NCBI RefSeq assembly: GCF_030209445.1
Contig: NZ_JARVSD010000009.1
Span: 94,860-158,859 of the forward strand
Source of the DNA: Promicromonospora sp. MEB111
GTDB taxonomy: Bacteria; Actinomycetota; Actinomycetes; Actinomycetales; Cellulomonadaceae
Length of the DNA stretch: 64,000 nucleotides
Direction: 5' to 3'
Part shown: one piece after another, positions 29,596 through 37,930 of the stretch
Layout: every line of letters begins with the position of its first letter
Position numbering within the stretch: position 1 is the stretch's first letter
Position numbers and translations under genes: made by a program
The notes under the pieces: model-generated
Seen by the model: only the letters and a program-made list of their open reading frames with translations
Told to the model about the DNA's origin: nothing
Database searches by the model: none

Positions 29596-32241
29596 ATGAC
29601 GAGAAGGATCCATCCGGGCATGCGGCTGCGCACGGTCGCCGCCGGCCTGGTGCTCACGACGGTCGCGGCGCTCGGCGCCGGCGCCCCGGCGTCGGCGCTG
29701 CCGCCGCCGTCCGCCCACGAGCGGCTGGTCGTGTACGTCGCCCCCACGGGCGACGACGCGAACCCGGGCACCAAGCGGGCCCCGTTCCGCACGATCGCCG
29801 CCGCGCGCGACGCGTTGGCGGGCCGCACCTCGGAGCGGGCGCGCGGCACCGTCTACGTCCGGTGCGGCGAGTACGTGCTGGACGACACGGTCGCGCTGAG
29901 CGGCGCCGCGAACTCGTGGGTCACCTACACCGCGTACCGCGGCGAGGAGGTGACCATCACGGGCACGCACGAGCTGCCCGCCGACGGGTGGCAACGGCTC
30001 GCCGACCTCGGCGCGGACGAGCTGGCGCAGCCGCGGTACGCGGCGAACGCGCGCCTCGACAGCGATGCGCTGCGGGACGGCGTCTGGGTCTACGACCTGG
30101 GCGCGCAGGGGATCGACCCGGGCACGCTCTACAAGAACGGCTTCAACTGGGTGCAGCAGCCGTTCGCGCCCGAGCTGGTGGTCGACGGATCCACGCAGAC
30201 GCTCGCGGAGTACCCGAACGGGAACGCCTGCGAGACCAAGGACACCGCGTGCCACCTGTGGGGCACCGGGAGCAAGTGGGGTGCCGCCGGGCCGCAGGAC
30301 CTGATGAACGTCGACCTGCTCGGCCGGTTCGGCGCCCAGGGCGCCTGGGAGCGCAGCGGGACCACGCCGCGCGGGCAGTTCGAGGACAAGAAGCAGACCC
30401 TGGCCGACCCCGACGAGCGCGGCTCGTGGACGCCCGAGCAGATGCGGACCATGACGCCGTCGATCTTCACGGTGGGTGGACGGGCGGCCGGGGGCGACCG
30501 CTACCAGCGCTGGGCGCCGCAGGCCGAGCCCGTGGTGGACGACCTCGGCGGCCGCGGCCTCGGCGAGTACGCCGACGTGCCGGTGCAGCTCGACCCGCGG
30601 TGGATCGAGGACGTCGACAGCTCGCGGTACGAGACCGAGGCGTGGCTGTCGGGCTACCTCGGCAACAACTACGCCAACGACATGGTCCGCCTGCTCTCGT
30701 GGAACGAGGACCGGCTCTACGCCAAGTACCCCTCGATGTACATCCCGCAGGACGAGTGGACCAAGGTCAAGGTGGTCAACGTGCTGTCCGAGATGGACGT
30801 GGCCGGGGAGTACTACGTCGACCGGTACGACGGCCACGACGTGCTCTACTACCGGCCTGCGGACGGGACGGTCGAGGGCAAGGACATCTCCCTGATGTCC
30901 TTCGACAAGAACTTCTTCCACCTGGACGGCACCACCGGCGTCACGCTGCGCGGGCTCGGCATGACCGGGTCGCTCGTCAGCGGGGTGCAGCTCCTTGACG
31001 CCGTCGACACGCTGATCGACGACGTCGAGATCTCGAACGTGAGCATGGACGCCGTCCGGATCGGCCGGCCCGCCGACACCATCACCGCGATGCCCGACTA
31101 CCAGACCTTCCAGGGCGGCCACGGCAACGTGGTGCGGAACTCGTACCTGCACGACCTGGGCGGGGGCGGCGTGCTGCTCGGCGGCGGCGACCGCAGCACC
31201 CTGGAACGGGGCGACAACGTGGCGCGGTACAACGAGATCGCGCGGTTCTCCAAGCTCGCCACGTACACGCCGGCCGGGTACCTGTACGGCGTCGGCAACA
31301 CGTTCGAGCACAACTATGTGCACGACGCCCCGCACATGGCGGTCCAGATCATGGGCAACGACATGAAGGTGAACCACAACCACTTCTACGACCTGGTGAA
31401 GAACGCCGGCGACCAGGGCGTGGTCTACACGGGGCGCGACTACACGTTCCTCGGCAACGAGGTGGCGCACAACCACTTCGAGAAGATCGGCGGCTCGAAC
31501 GACGCGTTCTACATGGACGACGGCGCGTCCGGCATGCGGTTCCACCACAACGTGGTGCAGGGCGCGCACTCCGGGGTGTTCTTCCAGTCGGGGCACAGCA
31601 ACACGGCCAACGACAACGTCTACATCGACGTCGACCGCACCGGCCACGACATGCTCTACCACCAGAAGGGGGAGAAGTCCCTGCCGGTGTCCAACGCCTG
31701 GGTGGTGCACAGCCGGTTCAACACGTTCCTCGACGTGCGTCCCGGCGAGAAGTACAGCGCGACGCCGCAGACGGTCGCGACCTGGCACGAGCACTACACG
31801 AGCGGGGAGCACACCTACTCGGACGGCACCCCGATCGTCTACCCGGAGATCGCCGACTGGTACGTGCCGCGGGTCACCGCGACCGGGCTGGCCTGCACGG
31901 CGGCCGACTACGCGACCGACGCCACCAACGGGTGCGACCGCGCCACGGTGTGGAACAGCGCGAACTCGCTCTACGCGCCGTCGCGCATCGAGCTCGACCA
32001 CTCGGTCGTGATCGGCGGCGGGGAGTACGCGGCGGGCTCGGCCACGTTCTCGGCCCCGGCCGAGACGTACGGTCTGTCACGCTGGAGCGACAAGGTGGGC
32101 ACGAACGTGGTCCGCCCGACGTCGCTCGAGGACGCGGGCCTGGACGAGGAGACCCTCCGCTTCTCGACCACGGGAGCGGTGGCCAAGGCCTTCGGCCAGA
32201 CCTGGGTAGCCGAGTGGAACCGCCTCCACCCCACCCCGTGA
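29596..32241 (+). CDS. Secreted right-handed parallel beta-helix enzyme, GH141-like (possible alpha-L-fucosidase or related glycan hydrolase)
   Basis: 881 aa from the ATG at 29596 (GAGGGAG upstream). The signal peptide is LRTVAAGLVLTTVAALGAGA followed by PASA. The mature protein opens VVYVAPTGDDANPGTKRAP and then FRTIAAARDAL, the usual entry to pectate-lyase-like helices, followed by ELVVDGSTQTLAEYPNG, a motif I associate with GH141-type proteins. The helix core is at about 450-680 (HNHFYDLVKNAGDQG, MDDGASGMRFHHNVVQGAHS). GH141 includes alpha-L-fucosidases and xylanases (family knowledge). With a downstream oxidative 6-deoxyhexose pathway and a shared operator, it probably releases L-fucose or related sugars outside the cell. 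Activity unproven. Confidence 0.82.
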   Translation: MTRRIHPGMRLRTVAAGLVLTTVAALGAGAPASALPPPSAHERLVVYVAPTGDDANPGTKRAPFRTIAAARDALAGRTSERARGTVYVRCGEYVLDDTVALSGAANSWVTYTAYRGEEVTITGTHELPADGWQRLADLGADELAQPRYAANARLDSDALRDGVWVYDLGAQGIDPGTLYKNGFNWVQQPFAPELVVDGSTQTLAEYPNGNACETKDTACHLWGTGSKWGAAGPQDLMNVDLLGRFGAQGAWERSGTTPRGQFEDKKQTLADPDERGSWTPEQMRTMTPSIFTVGGRAAGGDRYQRWAPQAEPVVDDLGGRGLGEYADVPVQLDPRWIEDVDSSRYETEAWLSGYLGNNYANDMVRLLSWNEDRLYAKYPSMYIPQDEWTKVKVVNVLSEMDVAGEYYVDRYDGHDVLYYRPADGTVEGKDISLMSFDKNFFHLDGTTGVTLRGLGMTGSLVSGVQLLDAVDTLIDDVEISNVSMDAVRIGRPADTITAMPDYQTFQGGHGNVVRNSYLHDLGGGGVLLGGGDRSTLERGDNVARYNEIARFSKLATYTPAGYLYGVGNTFEHNYVHDAPHMAVQIMGNDMKVNHNHFYDLVKNAGDQGVVYTGRDYTFLGNEVAHNHFEKIGGSNDAFYMDDGASGMRFHHNVVQGAHSGVFFQSGHSNTANDNVYIDVDRTGHDMLYHQKGEKSLPVSNAWVVHSRFNTFLDVRPGEKYSATPQTVATWHEHYTSGEHTYSDGTPIVYPEIADWYVPRVTATGLACTAADYATDATNGCDRATVWNSANSLYAPSRIELDHSVVIGGGEYAAGSATFSAPAETYGLSRWSDKVGTNVVRPTSLEDAGLDEETLRFSTTGAVAKAFGQTWVAEWNRLHPTP

Positions 32242-32246
32242 CCCGC

Positions 32247-32303
32247 TGAGTGCTGGATATTCGCCCTTTTTCGTGTGCCAGGAGGGCGAATATCCAGCAC
32301 TCA
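32247..32303. terminator. Very long perfect hairpin between convergent genes
   Basis: TGAGTGCTGGATATTCGCCC and the next T (32247-32267) is perfectly complementary to 32283-32303: 21 bp with a 15-nt loop starting TTTT. It lies between the beta-helix gene (stop 32241) and gntR (stop 32318), so it can terminate both. The stem is less GC-rich than the genes and longer than a terminator needs. Confidence 0.7.
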
Positions 32304-32317
32304 ACGAGCGGGTGGGG

Positions 32318-33055
32318 TCAGTCCGTCGGGCGGCGGCGGGCCCAGCTGCCCGTGATGTGGTCGTGCATCGCGGCCGACGCCGCCTCCGCGTCGCCCGCCA
32401 GCAGCGCGTCCAGGATGTGTGTGTGCTGCCGGTGCGTCAGCTCGATGTCCTCGCGCGTCGGGTGCCCGCTGTACTGGGGCGTGTGCAGGGCCTTGCCCTG
32501 GATGTTCGACACGATCGCCCGGCCGAACGCGTCCTGCGAGGCGCGGTGGATCAGCTCGTGGAACTCGACGTCGGCCGCCGCGTAGGCGGTCGGGTCGTCC
32601 ATCAGGCCCGCGAGCTCCTCGGCCTTGGCCGTCAGCGCGGCGCGCTGCGCGGCGTCCAGCCGGCCGGCCGCCCGCGCGGCCATGGCGCACTCCAGGGTGG
32701 CGCGCACCTCGACGAGGTTGTCGAGGTAGACCAGCCGGTCCTCGCGCTGGAAGAGCGCGTCGAGCACCATCGGGTCCAGCAGGCTCCACTGCTCCTGGTC
32801 GAGCACCACCGTGCCCCAGCCCTGGCGGGTGGCGACGAGGCCCTTCTCGGCCAGGGTGGTGGTCGCCTCGCGGATCACCGTGCGGCTGACCTCGTACTGC
32901 TCGCACAGCACGCCGGCCGGCGGCAGCGCCGAGCCAGGGGCGTAGTCGCCGACGACGATCGCCGTGACGAGGCTCTTGACGACAGCCGCGGCGAGCGGGG
33001 GCCGGTGCCGTTGGGGGCGGGGTACGGCTGCGCCGGCCGCGGGTGTCGAGTTCAC
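32318..33055 (-). CDS. GntR family (FadR/FCD subgroup) regulator of the deoxysugar cluster
   Basis: 245 aa from a GTG at 33055; an ATG at 33100 would add 15 residues but lies inside the operator. Winged helix at about 20-85 (GSALPPAGVLCEQYEVSRTV, IREATTTLAEKGLVATRQGWG). FCD domain with LVEVRATLECAMAARAAGRL, AADVEFHELIHRAS and TQHTHILDAL-like C-terminal HRQHTHILDALLAG; the spaced histidines and aspartate are typical metal ligands for sensing carboxylates such as sugar acids. A GTGACG/TACGCT promoter ends 7 nt before the GTG (leaderless). Divergent from the dehydratase gene and probably repressing it through the sites at 33097-33115. Confidence 0.9.
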   Translation of the reverse strand: MNSTPAAGAAVPRPQRHRPPLAAAVVKSLVTAIVVGDYAPGSALPPAGVLCEQYEVSRTVIREATTTLAEKGLVATRQGWGTVVLDQEQWSLLDPMVLDALFQREDRLVYLDNLVEVRATLECAMAARAAGRLDAAQRAALTAKAEELAGLMDDPTAYAAADVEFHELIHRASQDAFGRAIVSNIQGKALHTPQYSGHPTREDIELTHRQHTHILDALLAGDAEAASAAMHDHITGSWARRRPTD

Positions 33056-33062
33056 CAGAGAG

Positions 33063-33091
33063 AGCGTAGTCGAGTGTTGTACTATCGTCAC
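33063..33091 (-). promoter_or_regulatory. Promoter of the gntR gene (leaderless)
   Basis: On the minus strand GTGACG (33091-33086) and TACGCT (33068-33063) are 17 bp apart, and the GTG start at 33055 follows by 7 nt. Confidence 0.5.
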
Positions 33092-33105
33092 TCGTATCAT
33101 AAGTT
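33077..33105 (+). promoter_or_regulatory. Promoter of the deoxysugar catabolic operon
   Basis: TTGTAC (33077-33082) and TAAGTT (33100-33105) with a 17-bp spacer, about 60 nt upstream of the dehydratase start at 33166. The operator at 33097-33115 covers the -10 and the start point. Confidence 0.6.
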
Positions 33106-33115
33106 ATGAATGACA
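33097..33115. promoter_or_regulatory. GntR operator in the gntR/dehydratase intergenic region
   Basis: TCATAA-G-TTATGA (33097-33109) is a perfect odd palindrome, and the overlapping ATGAATGACA (33106-33115) is, on the other strand, TGTCATTCAT, one base from the TGTCATACAT found at 29551 and 37867. It overlaps the -10 of the plus-strand promoter and sits just upstream of the gntR -35. Confidence 0.65.
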
Positions 33116-33165
33116 TGCTGGCGCAGGGTCGCGAGCGTGCTGTCTCGACGACGATGTGGAGCACG

Positions 33166-34308
33166 ATGCGAATCACCGGGTACCGGAGCCTGACCACGAT
33201 CCATCGCTGGGGTCGACCCGTGGGCGACGTCAACGGCGTGGTGGCCAGCGGCGTGACCGAGGTGCCGATCGTGCTGGTCGAGACCGACGGTGGCCTGACC
33301 GGCGTCGGCCTCGGTGCCCACGCCGACATCGAGCGGGTGTTTCCCGCCCTGGAGGGGCAGGACCCGCGGGCCGTCACCGCGCTGTACGACCGGATGCTCG
33401 CGTTCGTGTTCAAGTCGGGGCACCACGGCGGCACCTTCGGCACCATCGGCGCGCTCGACATGGCCCTGTGGGACCTCAAGGCGAAGATGGCGGGCGAGCC
33501 GCTGTGGCAGACCCTCGGCGCCACCGACCGGTTCGTGCCCGGCTACGCCTCGGGCCTGGAGTACGCGCTCGACGACGACGAGCTGGTCGGCCTCTACGAG
33601 CGATGGGCCGAACGCGGCTACACCGGCGCGAAGGTCAAGGGCGGCCTGGACATCAACCGCGACGTGAAGCGCCTGGCGGCCGTCCGCGACGTGCTGCGCG
33701 TCAACAGCGACCAGCCCGCGATCATGTACGACGTGAACGAGTCCTGGGGCCGGCACCAGGCGGTCCGGCTCGCCCGCCGCGTCGAGGAGCAGGTCGACCT
33801 CACCTGGATCGAGGAGCCCGTGCGCCGCTGGGACGTCGCGGGGCACCGCGCCGTCGTGTCCGGTGTGCAGGCCGCGGTCGCGACCGGGGAGAACCTCACC
33901 GGCCTGGAGCAGTACCGCCAGCTCCTCGACGCCGACGCCGTGGGCGTGGTGCAGGCCGGGAGCGTCTGGGGCATCACCCACTTCCTCCGGGTCTCGGTGC
34001 TGGCCCTCGGCCGGGACCTCCCCGTGAGCCCGGTGGCGTACGACGCCAACCCGGTGGCGCACGCGGCGGCGGCCGTGCCCAACCACCTCGTCACCGAGGT
34101 GCAGGACCTGGAGGCCCCGGTGGGGCTGAACGTGGACCAGGAGTTCACCGACGGCGGGATACTTCTCGGCAGGTCGCCCGGTCTGGGCATCGAGGTGGAC
34201 GAGGCGCTCATCGCCGCGCAGCGTGAGTCGGGGGCGTGGTCGGCCCCCGCCGGGCCCCACGTCCGCCCCGCCGACGCCGGCCTGCGGCTCGCCCCGCGCC
34301 GGCCGTGA
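33166..34308 (+). CDS. Enolase-superfamily (mandelate racemase/muconate lactonizing) sugar-acid dehydratase
   Basis: 380 aa from the ATG at 33166 (MRITGYRSLTTIHRWG; GGAG five bases upstream); earlier in-frame ATGs lie in the operator. The capping domain is followed by GALDMALWDLKAKMAGEPLW. The barrel has KVKGG (KxK pair), MYDVNESW (Asp), WIEEPVRRWD (Glu) and ATGENLTG (Glu), the three metal ligands in order. The final strand reads PVSPVAYDANPVAHAAAAVP rather than a clear PH motif, so the base there is uncertain. In this context it is the best candidate for L-fuconate or L-rhamnonate dehydratase, giving the 2-keto-3-deoxy acid. Substrate is inferred. Confidence 0.82.
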   Translation: MRITGYRSLTTIHRWGRPVGDVNGVVASGVTEVPIVLVETDGGLTGVGLGAHADIERVFPALEGQDPRAVTALYDRMLAFVFKSGHHGGTFGTIGALDMALWDLKAKMAGEPLWQTLGATDRFVPGYASGLEYALDDDELVGLYERWAERGYTGAKVKGGLDINRDVKRLAAVRDVLRVNSDQPAIMYDVNESWGRHQAVRLARRVEEQVDLTWIEEPVRRWDVAGHRAVVSGVQAAVATGENLTGLEQYRQLLDADAVGVVQAGSVWGITHFLRVSVLALGRDLPVSPVAYDANPVAHAAAAVPNHLVTEVQDLEAPVGLNVDQEFTDGGILLGRSPGLGIEVDEALIAAQRESGAWSAPAGPHVRPADAGLRLAPRRP

Positions 34309-34348
34309 CCCGGCCCAGCCCACCCACCAGCCCACCCAGCACAGAGAG

Positions 34349-35362
34349 ATGACCACCATGTCCCAGCGCCCCCGCGCCGTCCTGGCGTTCGGGCCCCCGT
34401 CCCTCGTGGGCCAGGTCTTCACGCCCGACGCCCTCGACCGGATCGCGGCGGTGCTCGACGTCGACGTCGCCCACGTGGTCACCGGGACCGGCACCGACAT
34501 GGCCCGCCGGGCGCTCGCCGACGCCGAGGTGCTGCTCGCGGGCTGGGGCGCACCCCGCATCACGGTCGACGACACCCCGCGGCTGCGCGCCGTGCTCTAC
34601 GCCGGGGGAGTGGCGAGCACCTGCCTGGCCGACCCCGCGGCCCACGCCGCGCGCGGGGTGGTCGCCGCCAACGCGCGCGCCGTCAACGCCCTGCCCGTCG
34701 CCGAGTACACGCTTGCCACCGTCCTGCTGGCCAACAAGCGCACGCGAGCCGCGGAGCGGGAGTACCGCGCCACGCGGCGTCTGCCCGACCGGGAGCGCGA
34801 GCCCGCGCACCTCGGCAACTACCGCCGGACCGTCGGCATCGTGGGCGCGTCGCAGGTGGGGCGCCGCGTCATCGAGCTGCTGCGGCCGTTCGACCTCGAC
34901 GTCGTCGTCTGGAGCCCCGAGCTGGACCCGGAGAGCACGGCCGCGCTCGGAGCGCGGTACGGCACCCTGGAGGAGGTCGCCGCGCAGAGCGACGTGCTGT
35001 CGCTCCACCAGCCGGCGATCCCGGAGACGATCGGCCAGATCGACGCCCGGATCCTGGCGCTGCTGCCCGACGGCGCGACGCTGGTCAACACCGCGCGGGG
35101 TGCCGTGGTCGACGAGGCGGCGCTGGTCGCGGAGCTGCGCACCGGCCGCATCGACGCCGTGCTCGACGTGACCGAGCAGGAGCCGCCGCCCGCCGACAGC
35201 GAGCTGTGGGACCTGCCGAACGTGGTGCTCACCCCGCACGTCGCCGGGTCGGCGGGCGGCGAGCTCCACCGCATCGGCGACCTGGTGGTGGCCGAGGCCG
35301 AGCGGTACGCCGCCGGCCTGCCGTTCGCCCACCCCGACGACCTGGGAGCACCGCATGCGTGA
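34349..35362 (+). CDS. D-isomer-specific 2-hydroxyacid dehydrogenase family protein
   Basis: 337 aa from the ATG at 34349; the ATG at 34358, with GAGAG nine bases upstream, is an equal choice. NAD-binding RTVGIVGASQVGRRVIELL has GxSxxG in the loop. Catalytic residues: Arg in LVNTARGAVVDEAAL, Glu in DVTEQEPPP, His in VVLTPHVAGSAGG, all present. It interconverts a 2-keto acid and a D-2-hydroxy acid. The oxidative deoxyhexose route does not require such a step, so it may reduce or oxidise a side product or belong to a variant pathway. It lies 40 nt after the dehydratase gene and overlaps the next start by 8 nt. Confidence 0.88.
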   Translation: MTTMSQRPRAVLAFGPPSLVGQVFTPDALDRIAAVLDVDVAHVVTGTGTDMARRALADAEVLLAGWGAPRITVDDTPRLRAVLYAGGVASTCLADPAAHAARGVVAANARAVNALPVAEYTLATVLLANKRTRAAEREYRATRRLPDREREPAHLGNYRRTVGIVGASQVGRRVIELLRPFDLDVVVWSPELDPESTAALGARYGTLEEVAAQSDVLSLHQPAIPETIGQIDARILALLPDGATLVNTARGAVVDEAALVAELRTGRIDAVLDVTEQEPPPADSELWDLPNVVLTPHVAGSAGGELHRIGDLVVAEAERYAAGLPFAHPDDLGAPHA

Positions 35363-36368
35363 GCACACCCTGCGCACCGGCACCCGTCTGACCGAGCTCG
35401 GCCTCGGCGCCGCGCAGCTCGGCAACCTCTACCGTGAGACCACCGACCAGGAGGCGCGCGACGCCGTCGACGCCGCCTGGGACGCCGGGATCCGGTACTT
35501 CGACACCGCGCCGCACTACGGGCTCGGGCTGTCCGAGCGGCGGCTGGGCGCGGCGCTCGCGGGCCGCCCGCGCGCCGAGTACGTCGTCTCCACCAAGGTG
35601 GGGCGGGCCCTGGTGCCGACGCCGGAGCGCGCGCACCTGACCGACGACGGCGGGTTCGCCGTCCCGGCCGCCCACCGGCGCGAGTGGGACTTCTCGCGCG
35701 ACGGCGTGCTGCGGTCCCTGGAGGGCAGTCTCGGTCGGCTCGGGCTGGACCGCGTCGACGTCGTCTACCTGCACGATCCCGACGCGTACTGGGAGCAGGC
35801 GTCCACGAGCGGCGTCCAGGCCCTCGTGGAGCTGCGCGACCAGGGCGTCGTCTCCGCGATCGGCGCCGGGATGAACCAGTCGGCGATGCTCGCCCGGTTC
35901 GTCCGCGAGACCGACGTCGACGTCGTCATGTGCGCGGGGCGGTTCACGCTCGTGGACGCCGTCGCCGTCGAGGACCTGCTGCCCGCCGCCGTCGAGCGCG
36001 GGGTGTCGGTGGTCGCGGCCGCCGTCTACAACTCGGGGCTGCTCGCGAGCCCGCGCCCGCGGCCCGGTGCCCGGTTCGACTACGCGGAGGCGCCCGGCGA
36101 CCTGGTCGCCCGGGTGCACCGCATCGCCGACGTCGCCGAGCCGTACGGCGTGACCGTCCCCGACCTGGCGGCCCGGTTCGCGCTGCGGCACCCCGCCGTG
36201 GCGTCGGTGGTCATGGGCATGCGGACCGCGGCGCACGTCACGACGTCGGCCGAGCGGATCGCGCGCGACGTGCCCGAAGCACTCTGGGCCGAGCTGGACC
36301 GGCTCGGCCTGGTACCGGCCGACCGCCTCGCGCCGCACGAACCATCCACAGGACGGAGCACGTCATGA
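35355..36368 (+). CDS. Aldo/keto reductase, probable L-fucose (D-threo-aldose) 1-dehydrogenase
   Basis: 337 aa. TELGLGAAQLGNLYRETTDQ and GIRYFDTAPHYGLGLSERRL are the signature opening of D-threo-aldose/L-fucose 1-dehydrogenases, with the catalytic Asp and Tyr in FDTAPHYG; Lys is in VSTKVGRAL and His in VYLHDPD. Members oxidise L-fucose or L-galactose to the lactone with NAD(P). That would be the first step of the pathway here, followed by the lactonase encoded at 43245. Starts inside the 3' end of the previous gene and overlaps the next start (ATGA), so it is tightly coupled. Exact sugar not determined. Confidence 0.87.
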   Translation: MREHTLRTGTRLTELGLGAAQLGNLYRETTDQEARDAVDAAWDAGIRYFDTAPHYGLGLSERRLGAALAGRPRAEYVVSTKVGRALVPTPERAHLTDDGGFAVPAAHRREWDFSRDGVLRSLEGSLGRLGLDRVDVVYLHDPDAYWEQASTSGVQALVELRDQGVVSAIGAGMNQSAMLARFVRETDVDVVMCAGRFTLVDAVAVEDLLPAAVERGVSVVAAAVYNSGLLASPRPRPGARFDYAEAPGDLVARVHRIADVAEPYGVTVPDLAARFALRHPAVASVVMGMRTAAHVTTSAERIARDVPEALWAELDRLGLVPADRLAPHEPSTGRSTS

Positions 36369-37834
36369 CCACCCACCACGCCACCGGGCCCGCGACGTCG
36401 CCGAAGGTGACCGCGCTCGCCCGCTGGATGCGCACCTGGGTGGGTGCGGAAGGCCAGATCCGGGGCTTCCACAACCACAGCGTGTGGGGCACCAACCCCG
36501 CCACGTTCATCGACTTCACCAGCGGGCACCAGGCGTTCTCCGCCCCCGCCACGGCGGCGTTCGCCGAGGCGCTCGCCCGGCACCCCGACGACCGCGGGCT
36601 GGACCTGTGGCGCCGGATGATGCTGTTCCAGGCGCGCACCGTCCAGGACGACGGCCAGTTCAAGCACATCGGCTTCCAGGTGGGGGAGTCGGCCACGGCC
36701 GGCCTCATCCACAACATGGCGGGCTGCATCGGCCTGCTGGAGGGGCTGCGGCACGCCGGGCACCTGCTGGACCCCGCGGAGGTCGCGGAGGTGCTGGCCG
36801 CGGTCGCGGCGAACCTGGAGGCGTGCCGTGTGTACGGCGGCGGTCGGCCGACGCCCGAGGGCACCGTCAACCAGGAGTACGCGCGGGTCTGGGCGAAGCT
36901 CCGGTACACGGAGCTGTCCGGCGACGACCGGTACGCGGACGAGCTGGAGGACGACCTCGACACCCTCGTGCGGCTGAGCACGGCCCCGGGCGTGCCCGAC
37001 GAGGCGAGCGCCGGGGCCTACCGGCAGCCGACCGAGCGGGCCGGTGGGGGCATCCTGGAGCCGGCCGAGTACTACGGGCTGATGATGGTGCCGCTCGTGC
37101 TCGGCGCGCGCCGGTTCGGGCGCCGCGACCTGCTCGACGAGGCGGTCCGCCTGGCCCTGCACGTCGCGCGCTCGGCCTGGGTGGACGAGCGGGGCTGCAC
37201 CCGCTTCCACCGCTACTGGTACGTGAACGGCGAGACCGTGCTGCGCACCACGTCGCCCATGCTCGTCGCGGGCATGGGGCTGAGCCTCTACGGCATCGAC
37301 GAGATCCTGGCCGAGGTGAGCAACCCCGAGCTCGGCCGGTTCGTCGACGCGTGCCTCGCCACCTACGCGCGGTACCAGACGCCCGCGGGGTACTTCGCGT
37401 CGGCCACGGGCTGGCACAACGAGGCGGACGTCGCCCCGAGCACCGCGTGGCACGCGCACGACCTCATGTTCCTGGTGCGGCACGTGAGCACGCTCGACTC
37501 GTTCTGGGCCGAGGTGTTCACGGACCCCGACCGGCAGTCCGTGCTGCTCTCCGACCGCGCGTACTGGGTCGAGGACGGCGTGCACTGGGCCGTCCTGAGC
37601 CCCGAGACGGCCGGCGACCTCAGCCTCTACGGCCGCAAGGACCGCGACACCTTCGGGCGCTCGTACTTCGCCTGGACCGACAAGGAGCCGCTGCCGCGGG
37701 AGCTGGAGTTCCCCGGGGCGCCGCACTTCTTCGTGGCCGACGACGGCATCTACCGCCTCGACGACTCGACCCGGGAGACCGACGTGTCGGTGCTCGGCGA
37801 GCTGCCGTACCGGGGGCACCTGCGCGACGCGTAG
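36365..37834 (+). CDS. Unassigned intracellular alpha/alpha-barrel-like enzyme in the deoxysugar operon
   Basis: 489 aa with no signal peptide and no family I can name. About seven amphipathic helices recur with aromatic and His/Asp-rich turns (RGFHNHSVWGTNPATFIDFT, LWRRMMLFQARTVQDDGQFK, ILEPAEYYGLMMVPLVLGAR, TGWHNEADVAPSTAWHAHDL), the look of an (alpha/alpha)6-barrel glycosidase such as the unsaturated glucuronyl hydrolase or GH127 groups. From about residue 395 the C terminus is beta-rich. It is translationally coupled to the aldose dehydrogenase (ATGA). Reasonable guess: a cytoplasmic glycosidase acting on an imported oligosaccharide, delivering the sugar to the dehydrogenase. Confidence 0.75.
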   Translation: MTTHHATGPATSPKVTALARWMRTWVGAEGQIRGFHNHSVWGTNPATFIDFTSGHQAFSAPATAAFAEALARHPDDRGLDLWRRMMLFQARTVQDDGQFKHIGFQVGESATAGLIHNMAGCIGLLEGLRHAGHLLDPAEVAEVLAAVAANLEACRVYGGGRPTPEGTVNQEYARVWAKLRYTELSGDDRYADELEDDLDTLVRLSTAPGVPDEASAGAYRQPTERAGGGILEPAEYYGLMMVPLVLGARRFGRRDLLDEAVRLALHVARSAWVDERGCTRFHRYWYVNGETVLRTTSPMLVAGMGLSLYGIDEILAEVSNPELGRFVDACLATYARYQTPAGYFASATGWHNEADVAPSTAWHAHDLMFLVRHVSTLDSFWAEVFTDPDRQSVLLSDRAYWVEDGVHWAVLSPETAGDLSLYGRKDRDTFGRSYFAWTDKEPLPRELEFPGAPHFFVADDGIYRLDDSTRETDVSVLGELPYRGHLRDA

Positions 37835-37866
37835 CGCACCCTTGCATCGCACTTTGCACATGTAGT

Positions 37867-37876
37867 ATGTATGACA
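37867..37876. promoter_or_regulatory. Putative GntR operator upstream of the sugar-binding protein gene
   Basis: ATGTATGACA reads TGTCATACAT on the minus strand, identical to the core of the palindrome at 29551-29560. It lies in the 96-nt spacer before the transporter operon, next to TAGTAT (37863-37868), a possible -10. Confidence 0.55.
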
Positions 37877-37930
37877 ACTAGCCGTGCCCGCGACCGGGCC
37901 CGGCTCGGACCCCAAGGTAGGGAGACAAAG

